From contig JAJYXE010000007.1 of assembly GCA_021791145.1 (NCBI GenBank), positions 28,161 through 92,160 of the forward strand: DNA of 64,000 nucleotides. Direction: 5' to 3'. This stretch comes from Actinomycetes bacterium (lineage in GTDB: Bacteria; Actinomycetota; Acidimicrobiia; Acidimicrobiales; RAAP-2). This document shows positions 38,701 to 46,878 of the stretch, piece after piece (within the stretch, counting starts at the first letter, position 1; each line of letters begins with the position of its first letter). A program made the translations under genes and the position numbers. Below the pieces are notes generated by a model. That model worked only from the letters and a program-made list of their open reading frames with translations. It was not told the DNA's origin and searched no databases.

Positions 38701-39297
38701 GTGAGCGCGGCGGTCGTCGCCACCGTCTTCGTCCTCGTGGCGGCTGCCGAGCTGCCCGACAAGACCATGATCGCCACCCTCGTGCTGGGAAGCCGCAGTC
38801 GCCCGCTCTTCGTCTGGCTCGGCGCCGCCGCGGCGTTCCTCGTCCACGTGGCCATCGCTGTCGGCGCTGGGCGCGCCATCGAGCTCCTCCCTCACGAGGC
38901 TCTCGACATCGTGGTCACCGCGCTGTTCTTCCTGGGCGCGCTGCTCCTCCTCGTGGTGCCCGAGCGCCGCGAGAAGGCGCGCGGCGAGAAGGAGGCCGAG
39001 GACGTGCGTCCCGTGCCCACCCGTCCCTGGAAGGTGGCGGGCTCGGCGTTCGCGGTGATCCTCGTGGGCGAGTTCGGCGACCTCACGCAGCTCCTGACGA
39101 TCAATCTGGTCGGGAGGTACCACCAGCCGCTCGCGGTCTTCGTCGGGGCCTACGCCGGCCTGCTCGCAGCCTCGGCACTCGGCGCGTTCGGCGGCCGCGC
39201 GCTGTTGCGCGTGCTGCCCTTGGATTGGATCCGGCGCGGGGGCGGCCTCGCGCTGCTCGGTTTCGCCGCGTACGGGATCTACGCTCTCGCCACGTGA
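38701..39297 (+). CDS. TMEM165/GDT1 (UPF0016) family cation transporter
   Basis: A 198-residue, six-helix membrane protein with the two acidic signature motifs, AELPDKTMIATLVLG in helix 1 and VGEFGDLTQLLTINLVG in helix 4. The first has Pro instead of the usual Gly (E-x-G-D-K-T becomes ELPDKT), a variant also seen in other actinobacterial members. GDT1 proteins move Mn or Ca and protect against Mn excess. A charged cytoplasmic loop (about 80-105) separates the two halves. The start follows the aminopeptidase by 16 bp, and the stop overlaps the next gene as GTGA. Confidence 0.9.
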   Translation: MSAAVVATVFVLVAAAELPDKTMIATLVLGSRSRPLFVWLGAAAAFLVHVAIAVGAGRAIELLPHEALDIVVTALFFLGALLLLVVPERREKARGEKEAEDVRPVPTRPWKVAGSAFAVILVGEFGDLTQLLTINLVGRYHQPLAVFVGAYAGLLAASALGAFGGRALLRVLPLDWIRRGGGLALLGFAAYGIYALAT

Positions 39298-40043
39298 CCG
39301 CCACCGCGACGACGGGACCCGGGCAGGCCAGGGGCCGCGCAGAGGAGCTCCTCGCCTTGGCGCGCAGAGTCCGCGGCTTCATGCCCGACGACGAAGGGGA
39401 AGCGCTGTACGCCGCCGCGATGCGCGCCGGCGCCGGGAGCTCGGCCCTGGGGAAGGGGGCGGCTCTGGGAACGGTCGAGGCGGGGGCGGCCGCCCGCCCC
39501 GCGCGAAGACGCCCCGTCTTCTGCGAGATCGGTGCCTGGTGCGGCAAGTCGACGATCTATCTCGGCGCGGCAGCGGAGGTGAGCGGTGCCGTCCTCTTCA
39601 GCGTCGATCATCACCACGGCTCGGAGGAGAACCAGCCCGGATGGGAGCACCACGAGCCCGACCTCGTCGACCCCGACGACGGACGGATCGACACGCTTCC
39701 CCACTGGCGGCGTGCCGTCGCCGCGGCGGGGCTCGAGAGCGTCGTCGTCGGTGTCGTCGGCGACTCCGCCACCGTGGCCTCCTGCTGGACCACCCCGCTC
39801 GACTTCTGCTTCATCGACGGTGGCCACGGCGAGGTGCCCGCGTGGTCCGACTATCGAGGGTGGGCGCCGTTGGTCGCGCCCGGCGGCCTGCTCGCGATCC
39901 ACGACGTCTTCCCCGACCCTGCGGACGGGGGACGCCCCCCCTACGAGCTGTGGTGCGACGCGATGAGCTCCGGCGAATGGGCGGAGGACGCGGTCTGCGG
40001 GAGCCTGCGGGTCGCGCGTCGCGTCTGGCCCGCCCCGACCTGA
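39294..40043 (+). CDS. Class I SAM-dependent methyltransferase (CmcI-like / methyltransf_24 type)
   Basis: A 249-residue protein with a Rossmann methyltransferase fold: FCEIGAWCGKSTIYLGAAAE (SAM loop), LFSVDHHHGSEENQPG (strand 2 acidic residue and His cluster), GDSATVASCW, FCFIDGGHGEVPAWSDYRGW and GGLLAIHDVFPDPADGG. The DGGH and HD motifs match the methyltransferase_24 family, whose members modify small molecules or sugars. Substrate unknown. Coupled to the GDT1 gene by GTGA. It ends 6 bp before the convergent toroid protein gene. Confidence 0.85.
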   Translation: MTATATTGPGQARGRAEELLALARRVRGFMPDDEGEALYAAAMRAGAGSSALGKGAALGTVEAGAAARPARRRPVFCEIGAWCGKSTIYLGAAAEVSGAVLFSVDHHHGSEENQPGWEHHEPDLVDPDDGRIDTLPHWRRAVAAAGLESVVVGVVGDSATVASCWTTPLDFCFIDGGHGEVPAWSDYRGWAPLVAPGGLLAIHDVFPDPADGGRPPYELWCDAMSSGEWAEDAVCGSLRVARRVWPAPT

Positions 40044-40049
40044 GGCTGC

Positions 40050-41240
40050 TCAGGGCTGGCCTTGCACGTCGGCTCCGTGGTGCGCCCTGCCCACCTGCCT
40101 CGCGGGCCCGAGGGTCGTCGCGTCTCCGCCGCCGCGGGCTCCGACGCAGCCGGCGTCCCCCGCGCACGACGGCGGCGAAAGGTCGATCGCGCCGGGGAGC
40201 GACCCGCCTCCGAACAAGCCCGACGCCCCCGACGACGAGGACAGCGCGTCCGCGGCGAGCACCATCGCCGCGGCGGTGTAGGTCGTGCGCTCGCCACCGG
40301 GGAACGTGAGCCGCTCGGGATGGACCATGCCGGTCCAGTAGGCGCCGTCAGGGAGACGGAGCCCCTGGCCGCTTCCCAGCAGTTCGAGCGCGTGGGCGTC
40401 CATCCCCACAGCGCTCAGCGCGATCGCGCACTCCGCGGTCTCTGCGGCGGTGACCCAGTCGTTGCCCGAGACGCAACGGACGCCGAGACCGTCCATGACG
40501 AAGGTCGACCATGTCGCCTCGATCCGCCGGCGCGCCGTCTCGCCGGTCAGCACGCCGGCGAGCACGGGGTAGTACCAGTCCATCGCGAACTCCTCCTTGG
40601 GCGTGAAGGCGCGAGGGTGCCGCGCGAGCGCGTGGCCCAGTCGTCCAGCTGCGAGCTCCCAGTCCGGCCGCGGGCGATCGAGCGCCTCGGCCGCGGCGAC
40701 TGCGCAACGGACGCTGTGGAAGATGGAGGAGGAGCCGGTGAGAAGGGCCGACGGCTCCCGGCGCCCGGCGGGGTCGAGCGACCAATGGATCGAACCGTCC
40801 GGGCGCTGCCAACGCAGCACGAAATCGATCGCGCGCTCGGCCATCGGCCAATGGCGGGCGAGCAGATCGACGGTCCCGGTGACGAGCGCGTGATGCCACA
40901 GCCCGGTGGCGACGTAGGCGCACACGTTGGTGTCGATCCTCGGGTCCAGCACGACGTCGCCCAGGTAGTAGTTGAACCAGCTCCCGTCGGGGAGCTGGTT
41001 GGCCGAGAGCCACCCGAAGGCCGCCTCCGCCTCTTCGAGAAGGCCGCACAACGTGAGCGCCATCGTCGCCTCGACGTGGTTCCACGGGTCGCAGTGGCCG
41101 CCGGGGAACCACGGGATCATGCCGTCAGCGCGCTGGACCTCCGCGATCGCGCGCCCGCTTCGGTACACGTCCTCTGCGCGCAGCACACCGGGCACCTCTG
41201 GGACGAGCGCGATCGCTTCGCGAGGGGCGTCGAAGGTCAT
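40050..41240 (-). CDS. Alpha/alpha-toroid (terpene cyclase / prenyltransferase-like) protein
   Basis: A 396-residue protein built of repeated helical QW-like segments: QLPDGSWFNYYLGDVVLDPR, TNVCAYVATGLWHHALV, WQRPDGSIHWSLDPAGRREP, VRCVSGNDWVTAAETAECAI. This is the fold of squalene cyclases, prenyltransferases and glycosidase-like toroids; the DGS-W repeats point to the cyclase/prenyltransferase superfamily. No DxDD or DDxxD motif is present, so catalysis in that sense is uncertain. It overlaps the upstream methyltransferase as ATGA and belongs to a glycosyltransferase/methyltransferase group common in actinobacteria. Confidence 0.75.
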   Translation of the reverse strand: MTFDAPREAIALVPEVPGVLRAEDVYRSGRAIAEVQRADGMIPWFPGGHCDPWNHVEATMALTLCGLLEEAEAAFGWLSANQLPDGSWFNYYLGDVVLDPRIDTNVCAYVATGLWHHALVTGTVDLLARHWPMAERAIDFVLRWQRPDGSIHWSLDPAGRREPSALLTGSSSIFHSVRCAVAAAEALDRPRPDWELAAGRLGHALARHPRAFTPKEEFAMDWYYPVLAGVLTGETARRRIEATWSTFVMDGLGVRCVSGNDWVTAAETAECAIALSAVGMDAHALELLGSGQGLRLPDGAYWTGMVHPERLTFPGGERTTYTAAAMVLAADALSSSSGASGLFGGGSLPGAIDLSPPSCAGDAGCVGARGGGDATTLGPARQVGRAHHGADVQGQP

Positions 41241-42022
41241 GCGACCACCACCCGCGGCTGCGCCACGCGGACCGTCCGACGTGGGACGGGCTCGGAACCG
41301 CTCCGGGCCACGGGCTTCGTGAGGTAGAGAACCAGGCTCTTTCCGACCAGGGGGTCGAGCACCTTGGCGGCGACGCGCAGCCACGCCGGCCGCTCCACGA
41401 TCTCCCGCACGAGCAGACGGTGGTACGCAGCGACCGCAGCATGCGCATCGTTGTCGGGCCCGACCAGGCATCGCAGCCACCAGTACGGCGAGTGGAGGCC
41501 GTGGGCATGGTGGTGGCCGACGGGGACGAGCCCGCAGGCAGCGAGCCTCGCGACGAGCGAGGATCTGCGGTAGATGCGCACGTGCCCTCCCCGCACGTCG
41601 TGGTAGGCGTCGGAGAGCAGCCAGTTGACGACCTCGGGCCCGCACCTCGGCACCGTGACCGCCATGGTCCCCCCCGCACGGAGCACCCGTGCGAGCTCGG
41701 CCATAGCGAGGGTGTCCTCGTGGACGTGCTCGAGGATCTCCGCGGCGACGACCCGATCGAACGCCCCGTCCTCGAAGGGGAGCCAGCGGGCGTCGGCTCG
41801 CACCGCACCGGCACGTGAACGCCGCTCGTCGAGCTCCTCCGCGCGCAGCATCGCGAGGAACATCGCGCGCACCTCGCGCAGCTCGTCTGCACCGGCGTCG
41901 AGCGCCACGACCTCTGCCCCGCGGCGCGCGGCCTCGAAGGCGTGGCGGCCCAACCCGCACCCGAGATCGAGCAGGCGGTCCCCGGGCACCAGACCGAGGC
42001 GGTCGTAATCCACGGTCAGCAC
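41237..42022 (-). CDS. Class I SAM-dependent methyltransferase
   Basis: A 261-residue protein with GDRLLDLGCGLGRHAFEAAR (motif I), EVVALDAGADELREV, DARWLPFEDGAFDRVVAAEI (UbiE-like) and RAGGTMAVTVPR. A C-terminal region of about 90 residues with HSPYWWLRCLVGPDNDAH may bind the acceptor. The GTG at 42020-42022 lies 7 bp inside the end of the glycosyltransferase gene, so the three genes are coupled. The acceptor is probably a sugar or lipid of the same pathway. Confidence 0.88.
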   Translation of the reverse strand: MLTVDYDRLGLVPGDRLLDLGCGLGRHAFEAARRGAEVVALDAGADELREVRAMFLAMLRAEELDERRSRAGAVRADARWLPFEDGAFDRVVAAEILEHVHEDTLAMAELARVLRAGGTMAVTVPRCGPEVVNWLLSDAYHDVRGGHVRIYRRSSLVARLAACGLVPVGHHHAHGLHSPYWWLRCLVGPDNDAHAAVAAYHRLLVREIVERPAWLRVAAKVLDPLVGKSLVLYLTKPVARSGSEPVPRRTVRVAQPRVVVA

Positions 42023-43524
42023 TCGGCCGCCCCGGTGAGCGGCGCGTCGGCGCGCTGGTCTGCGAGGAGCGCGGGCTCGCCGGTCGGTGCCGGGCCCAAG
42101 GTCTGCGAAGCGGGCGCCGCCGGGGAGGCTGCTCTGGGGGCGGGCGCCGCCGGGGAGGCCGCAGCGGCGGGGCCGTCGAGCAGCGCGCGATAGCACGCTG
42201 CAGTGCCCTCCGCCGTGACGCGCCAGGTGAAGCGTCGCAGCACGCGCGCTCTCCCCGCCTCGCCGAGGCGCCGGCGGGCGCCGGGGTCGTCCAGCAGCCG
42301 TCCGATCGCTTCGGCGAGCGCGAGCGGGTCGTCGGGTGGGACGAGAGCGGCGGTCTCGCCGTCGGCACCGACGACCTCCGGCAACGCGCCGCCCGTGGTC
42401 GTCACCACCGGCACGCCGCATGCCATCGCCTCGATGGCAGGGAGCGAGAACCCTTCATAGAGCGAAGGCACGACGGCGATCTCCGCCTCCGCGTAGCGGC
42501 GGGCGAGCTCGTCGTCGGAGATGCCGCTCACGAAGTGCACGACGGGCCTGAGCCCCAACCGGTCGAGCGCCCGGTCGACGCGCCCGCCCTCGCGCGGCCT
42601 CCCCACGACGACGAGCTCCACGTCGCGCGACGCACGCAGGAGCGAGACCGCCTCGAGGAGCGGCACGAGCCCCTTCATCGGCACGTCGCTCGAGGAGGTG
42701 ACCATCAATCGACCTGGATGCGGCTGCAGAGCGGGCTGCGGGCGGAATACCGTGTGGTCCACACCGACCGGCACGACCACCATGCGCCCGGGATCGACCC
42801 CCATCTGGGCGGCGATGTCCGCGCGCGACGAATTGGAGACCGTGATGACGGCAGGCAATCGTCGTGCCACCCGAGCCTGCATGCCTAAGAACCCGAACCA
42901 GCGACGCGTCGTGTAGCGCTGCCAGACGCCGGAAGCATGGCGGAGCGCGAGCTTCCGGTCCACCGTGATGGGGTGGTGCAGGGTGGTGAGCAGGGGCCAA
43001 CCGTCGTCGAGGATGCCGAGCATCCCAGTTCCCAGGCATTGGTTGTCGTGGACCACGTCGAATTGGCCGCGCCTGGCGCCCAGGGCACGCCTCGCCCGAA
43101 GAGAGAAGGCAAGGGGTTCGCCGAAGCCCCCCGTCAGCATCACGGCGAGCTCGGCCGCTGCGGGGAGGTCGCGCACCTCGCGTGGATGCGGCAGCCGGAA
43201 AGGGTCGGGGTCGCGGTACAGGTCTAGACCGGGCAGCGGGACGAAGCCGACACCGTCGTCGAGCTGCGGCCAGGGCTGCCCCGCGAACACCGTCACCGAG
43301 TGGCCGAGCGCGACGAGCTCACGGGTCAGGTGGCGCGTGTAGACGCCCTGGCCGCCGCACTGCGGGTTCCCCCGGTAGACGAGGAAGGCGATCCGCAGCC
43401 CGCCCGGGGCCGCCCCTGCGGCGGGGACGGGGTCCGGGACAACGAGCGCGCGTGAGCGCTCCCAGGACTCGCGGACCTCCCGCCACGACCGCCGCAGGCT
43501 GTCAGCCAACGATGGAGCCGCCAA
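42016..43524 (-). CDS. Family 4 glycosyltransferase (GT-B fold)
   Basis: A 502-residue retaining glycosyltransferase. The N-terminal domain has LRIAFLVYRGNPQCGGQGVY and FDVVHDNQCLGTG; the C-terminal domain has MVTSSSDVPMKGLVPLLEAV and the E-x7-E nucleotide-sugar motif in PSLYEGFSLPAIEAMACGVP. It ends in an Ala/Pro-rich tail of about 55 residues containing SPAAPAPRAASPAAPA. Cytosolic or membrane-associated, it transfers a sugar from a nucleotide donor to an unknown acceptor, probably a cell-envelope lipid or glycan. First gene of a three-gene leftward group. Confidence 0.92.
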   Translation of the reverse strand: MAAPSLADSLRRSWREVRESWERSRALVVPDPVPAAGAAPGGLRIAFLVYRGNPQCGGQGVYTRHLTRELVALGHSVTVFAGQPWPQLDDGVGFVPLPGLDLYRDPDPFRLPHPREVRDLPAAAELAVMLTGGFGEPLAFSLRARRALGARRGQFDVVHDNQCLGTGMLGILDDGWPLLTTLHHPITVDRKLALRHASGVWQRYTTRRWFGFLGMQARVARRLPAVITVSNSSRADIAAQMGVDPGRMVVVPVGVDHTVFRPQPALQPHPGRLMVTSSSDVPMKGLVPLLEAVSLLRASRDVELVVVGRPREGGRVDRALDRLGLRPVVHFVSGISDDELARRYAEAEIAVVPSLYEGFSLPAIEAMACGVPVVTTTGGALPEVVGADGETAALVPPDDPLALAEAIGRLLDDPGARRRLGEAGRARVLRRFTWRVTAEGTAACYRALLDGPAAAASPAAPAPRAASPAAPASQTLGPAPTGEPALLADQRADAPLTGAAEC

Positions 43525-43614
43525 GGCGCCCTGGTGGGGTCATGGGGCGACAGCCTCCCCCGAGGCGCGCTCTTGGTGCAAGCCGTCCGGGACGACGGGG
43601 GCGCCGTGCGGGCG

Positions 43615-45306
43615 TCACCTGTGAACGCCCAGCTCGAACGCTTTGACGGCGAGGAGCGCGACGGCGAGCACCAGATAGCCCCGTAGCGCGTACATCGCCA
43701 GCAGCCGGCTCCTCGACCAGACGGGGCGCTCGAGGCGGGCCAACGGGGGCATCCGCCAGTGGTCTCGCCTGCTGCGAGGCAACGGCGGCTCGGGAGGCCG
43801 CCGGCGGAGCACCCGCCAGTAACCGAGACCACCCACGACGTAGACGAGCGCGAGCGCGGACCCCATCCCGAGCGCCAGCAGCCGGACGTCGAGATGGGGG
43901 AAGACCGTGGTTGCCATGAGGACGAGGGAGAGCACCAGGAGCACCGAGACGATGCCGAAGGCGAGCACGTTCAGCCACGGCAGGTTCACCCAGGGGCCGA
44001 GCACCTCCTTGTCGTTGCAGAGCAGGAGAAGGAAGACGGTCGCACTGGGTAGGAGCACTCCGGCAAGCGCCTGAACTCCCGTCGTGATCAGCCCGAGCAG
44101 GTTGCTTGTCGCCACGAGGACGATCGCGGCAGCGAGCACCACCATGGCGGTGAACATCGCGTAGAAGAACTTCGCCTCCCGCCAGCTGCGGTGGAGCGAG
44201 TGGCGCGTGCCGAAGACGTCTCCGAAGGCGTACGAGGTCGCGAGCGTGACCGACGCAGCACCGATGAGAGACGCGTTGAGAAGGACGATCGAGAACAGCG
44301 CGCCCGACGCGTGCCCCACGTAGTGGGACAGGCCGTTCGCGACCGCCTCGGCGTTCTTGTAGTGGCCGAAGAGCGGGTGCCCTGCGAACGCGGCGGCGAC
44401 CACCGCCATGATCAGCGAGGCGGCGAGGACCGTGACGAGCGAGCCGATGACGGTGTCGGCGCGTTCGTAGGAGATCCAGCGCGGGGTGATCCGCTTGTCG
44501 ACGATGTTCGACTGCTGGAAGAAGAGCTGCCATGGCGCCACCGTGGTCCCGACGATGGCGATGATGAGGAGCACGGAGGTCGACGTGAACCCTCCATGCA
44601 CCCCGGGCACGACGAAATCATGGAAGAACGACGACGCACGAGGATGGCTGAAGACCGCCAGCGGGATCACCAGAAAGTTGGCGAAGATGAAGACGAACAT
44701 GAACCGTTCCCATCGGCGGAAGCTCCCCGAAGCCGTCATCGTGACGAGCGCCGCGGCGGCGATCGGCACCGAGATGTCGCGGCTCACGCCGAAGTAGGCC
44801 AGCGCGAGGTTCACCCCGATGAACTCGGTCGTGATCGTGAGGAAGTTCAAGATGAAGAGGTCGCCAACCGAGAAAGCCCCCCAGAACCTGCCGAACCGCT
44901 CGTTGATGAGCCGAGCATGGCCGACTCCGGTCACCGCACCCAGACGGACGACCATCTCCTGGTTGACGACGAGGACCGGGACGAGGAGCGGGAGCGTCCA
45001 AAGGAGGGTCAAGCCGTAGTTTTGCGCGGCCTGCGCGTACGTCGCGACGCCCCCGGCGTCGTTGTCGCCCACCATGACGATGATCCCAGGGCCGACGATC
45101 GCGAGGAACGTCAGCAGGCGGCGCTTCCACGAGCGTCGCGCCTCGGCGTCGGTCTGCCGGATCGTCCCGAAGGCTCCCTGGATGTCCCCGAGGTGGGCTT
45201 CGTCGAGCACCGCCGACTCGGCGCCGGTCCGCGCGTCGACCAGCGGCGGCGCCACGCCGGGCACGCCGGTCCGGCGCCGGTGGGCCCCGGTTCCGGGCCT
45301 TGCCAT
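43615..45306 (-). CDS. Nramp-related divalent metal transporter with non-canonical metal-site motifs
   Basis: A 563-residue protein with about 11-12 membrane helices of the LeuT/Nramp fold. In helix 1 the Mn/Fe motif DPGN is replaced by GDNDAGG, and in helix 6 the MPH motif is replaced by TTVAPWQLFFQQS, so the methionine sulphur ligand is absent. These changes are what is reported for Nramp-related Mg transporters (NRMT). The next gene upstream is a PRC/MgtE-N/CBS protein, which fits a role in Mg. The ATG has a perfect AAAGGAGGTGA ribosome site directly abutting a 42-bp palindrome. Confidence 0.9.
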   Translation of the reverse strand: MARPGTGAHRRRTGVPGVAPPLVDARTGAESAVLDEAHLGDIQGAFGTIRQTDAEARRSWKRRLLTFLAIVGPGIIVMVGDNDAGGVATYAQAAQNYGLTLLWTLPLLVPVLVVNQEMVVRLGAVTGVGHARLINERFGRFWGAFSVGDLFILNFLTITTEFIGVNLALAYFGVSRDISVPIAAAALVTMTASGSFRRWERFMFVFIFANFLVIPLAVFSHPRASSFFHDFVVPGVHGGFTSTSVLLIIAIVGTTVAPWQLFFQQSNIVDKRITPRWISYERADTVIGSLVTVLAASLIMAVVAAAFAGHPLFGHYKNAEAVANGLSHYVGHASGALFSIVLLNASLIGAASVTLATSYAFGDVFGTRHSLHRSWREAKFFYAMFTAMVVLAAAIVLVATSNLLGLITTGVQALAGVLLPSATVFLLLLCNDKEVLGPWVNLPWLNVLAFGIVSVLLVLSLVLMATTVFPHLDVRLLALGMGSALALVYVVGGLGYWRVLRRRPPEPPLPRSRRDHWRMPPLARLERPVWSRSRLLAMYALRGYLVLAVALLAVKAFELGVHR

Positions 45307-45320
45307 TGCTCACCTCCTTT

Positions 45321-45362
45321 CGCTGATGCCGGTGGCGTGCGCGCACGCCACCGGCATCAGCG
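45321..45362. repeat. Perfect 42-bp palindrome abutting the Nramp-like ribosome site
   Basis: Each arm is 21 bp, beginning CGCTGATGCCGGTGGCGTGC, with the centre between 45341 and 45342. In the leftward mRNA it would form a stem of about 19 bp capped by GCGC, ending immediately before the Shine-Dalgarno AAAGGAGGTGA. There is no U-run, so it is not a classical terminator. It could be an RNA switch or stabiliser, or a DNA operator. Confidence 0.9.
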
Positions 45363-45396
45363 CAGAGGATGAGCCCGCACTGCGCCCGGAGGCGTG

Positions 45397-45427
45397 CGCA
45401 CAGCCCGCCGGCGAGGCGGTCTGTGCG
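45397..45427 (-). promoter_or_regulatory. Second hairpin in the Nramp-like leader
   Basis: CGCACAG (45397-45403) and CTGTGCG (45421-45427) pair, with an inner CCGCC/GGCGG stem and a short loop. With the 42-bp palindrome it makes the 212-bp gap 45307-45518 strongly structured in the leftward transcript. It does not match the M-box Mg riboswitch as far as I can tell by eye. Confidence 0.5.
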
Positions 45428-45518
45428 TCTTGTGGTGGATGACGCGGGACGTGGAGCGCCCCGGCCATCTGGTATGTGGAGGTTCCATCGATCTGTGCAC
45501 GTTCGTCACTGCGTCCGA

Positions 45519-46793
45519 TCAGTCCTCGGGCGACATCGTCCCGAAATCACGACGCCACCCGGTGGGCAGCATCAGCTCGAGCACGTCGTCCACCGTCACG
45601 ATACCCAGGATGTGCTGGTGATCGGAGTCGAGGACCGGAGCGACCATGAGGTTGAAGTCCGACATCTTGCGCACGGTGGCCCCGAGGTCCCAGTCAGGGT
45701 GGAGGTGGGCGGCGACGGGGCGAACCACAGACGACAGCGCGGCGTCAGGCGGGGCGCGCAGCAGCGACACGACCGATGCCGAGCCGGCGACCGACCCGTC
45801 GGCGTGCAGCGCGAACACGACCTGCAGCGACTCGGGAGGTGCGGTGCTGTGGCGCACCGCGGACAGCGCGTCCTCTACGGTCGCAGACTCCGGCAAGGCG
45901 ACGAAGTCCGGGCTCATGAGGCCGCCGGCAGTCTCGGGGTTGTAGTTGAGCAGCAGGCGCACCTTGCGACGTTGCGGCTGCGGCAGCGCTTCGAGCAGGC
46001 GCAGCCGGCGATCCTGGTCGGCCTCCATGATGAGGTCCGCTGCGTCGTCCGGCGCCATCGAGGCGAGGAGCCGTGCAGCCTCCTGGTCGGACCGTGACTC
46101 GAGGAACTCGACCTGGTGCTCCGCGTCGAGCTCCTCGAACACGTCGGCCTCGAGCTCCCGGTCCGCGCCGACCGCCTCGATGATCTCCTCCCCCTCCTCG
46201 TGCGAGGCCGCTTCGACGAGGTCGGCGATCTGCGCAGGGTGGAGGCGGGCAAGCTTGCGGTACGGGATGCGCAGACGCGCCGTGGGGACGTGCGCGACGA
46301 ACGGCTCGATGCTCGCCCAGTCGACGATCCCTGAGGGCGGCCCGCCGGAGCCGAGGTGGCCGTGAAGGAGGCGTCGAAGGACACTTCTTCGCGACGGGTC
46401 CACCCCGATGACCTCCCAGGTGTCGTTCACATCGGCGATCTCGATCTCGTTGGCCCTGATGAGGCGGCCGCCGGCAACGTTGATCAGGTGCCTCGCCAGA
46501 AGATCACGCCCGAGGAGCATCTCGCCGGGCCGGCGCTCGAAGCGGCGGAGGTCGACCCGGTTGCCCGTGAAGCGCAGCTCGCGCTGGCCGATCCCCCCGA
46601 TCTTGCGGATACCGACGAACAGGTCACGCCCGCCGATGCGCACGACCGCGCCGACGACCGGGGGGTGCGGTGCGCCGAGGTGGACGACCAGGTCCTCGAC
46701 CCGTCCGACGCGATCACCTCCCGAGTCGACGAGAGGGCGCCGCACGACGCTCGAGAAGTGGACGATCTGCACGGCTGGCGCGGTCACGGTCAC
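45519..46793 (-). CDS. PRC-barrel / MgtE-N / CBS-domain protein (metal-transport partner)
   Basis: A 424-residue soluble protein. Residues about 1-105 look like PRC-barrel repeats (GDRVGRVEDLVVHLG), about 180-280 are an MgtE N-domain of superhelical repeats (LHPAQIADLVEAAS, MAPDDAADLIMEADQDRR) and the end is a CBS pair (SPDFVALPESATVEDALSAV, HILGIVTVDDVLELML). The MgtE membrane channel is missing. In MgtE these domains sense cytosolic Mg and gate the channel, so this protein may gate or regulate the Nramp-like transporter encoded next. GTG start. Confidence 0.88.
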   Translation of the reverse strand: MTVTAPAVQIVHFSSVVRRPLVDSGGDRVGRVEDLVVHLGAPHPPVVGAVVRIGGRDLFVGIRKIGGIGQRELRFTGNRVDLRRFERRPGEMLLGRDLLARHLINVAGGRLIRANEIEIADVNDTWEVIGVDPSRRSVLRRLLHGHLGSGGPPSGIVDWASIEPFVAHVPTARLRIPYRKLARLHPAQIADLVEAASHEEGEEIIEAVGADRELEADVFEELDAEHQVEFLESRSDQEAARLLASMAPDDAADLIMEADQDRRLRLLEALPQPQRRKVRLLLNYNPETAGGLMSPDFVALPESATVEDALSAVRHSTAPPESLQVVFALHADGSVAGSASVVSLLRAPPDAALSSVVRPVAAHLHPDWDLGATVRKMSDFNLMVAPVLDSDHQHILGIVTVDDVLELMLPTGWRRDFGTMSPED

Positions 46794-46878
46794 CGACCCG
46801 AACGGTAGCGCAGCGGCCGCGGCACCGAGCCTGCGTCCGGCCAGCTCGTGTCCCCGTCCTGCGCCGGGCTACGAGGGA

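Noticed and set aside
36009..38879. 956-codon open frame antisense to the aminopeptidase
   Set aside because: Translation is Arg/Glu/Val-rich low-complexity with no family motif; the M1 peptidase on the other strand is certain.
45307..45518. M-box Mg riboswitch
   Set aside because: The conserved M-box segments are not visible; the structure is dominated by a simple long palindrome.
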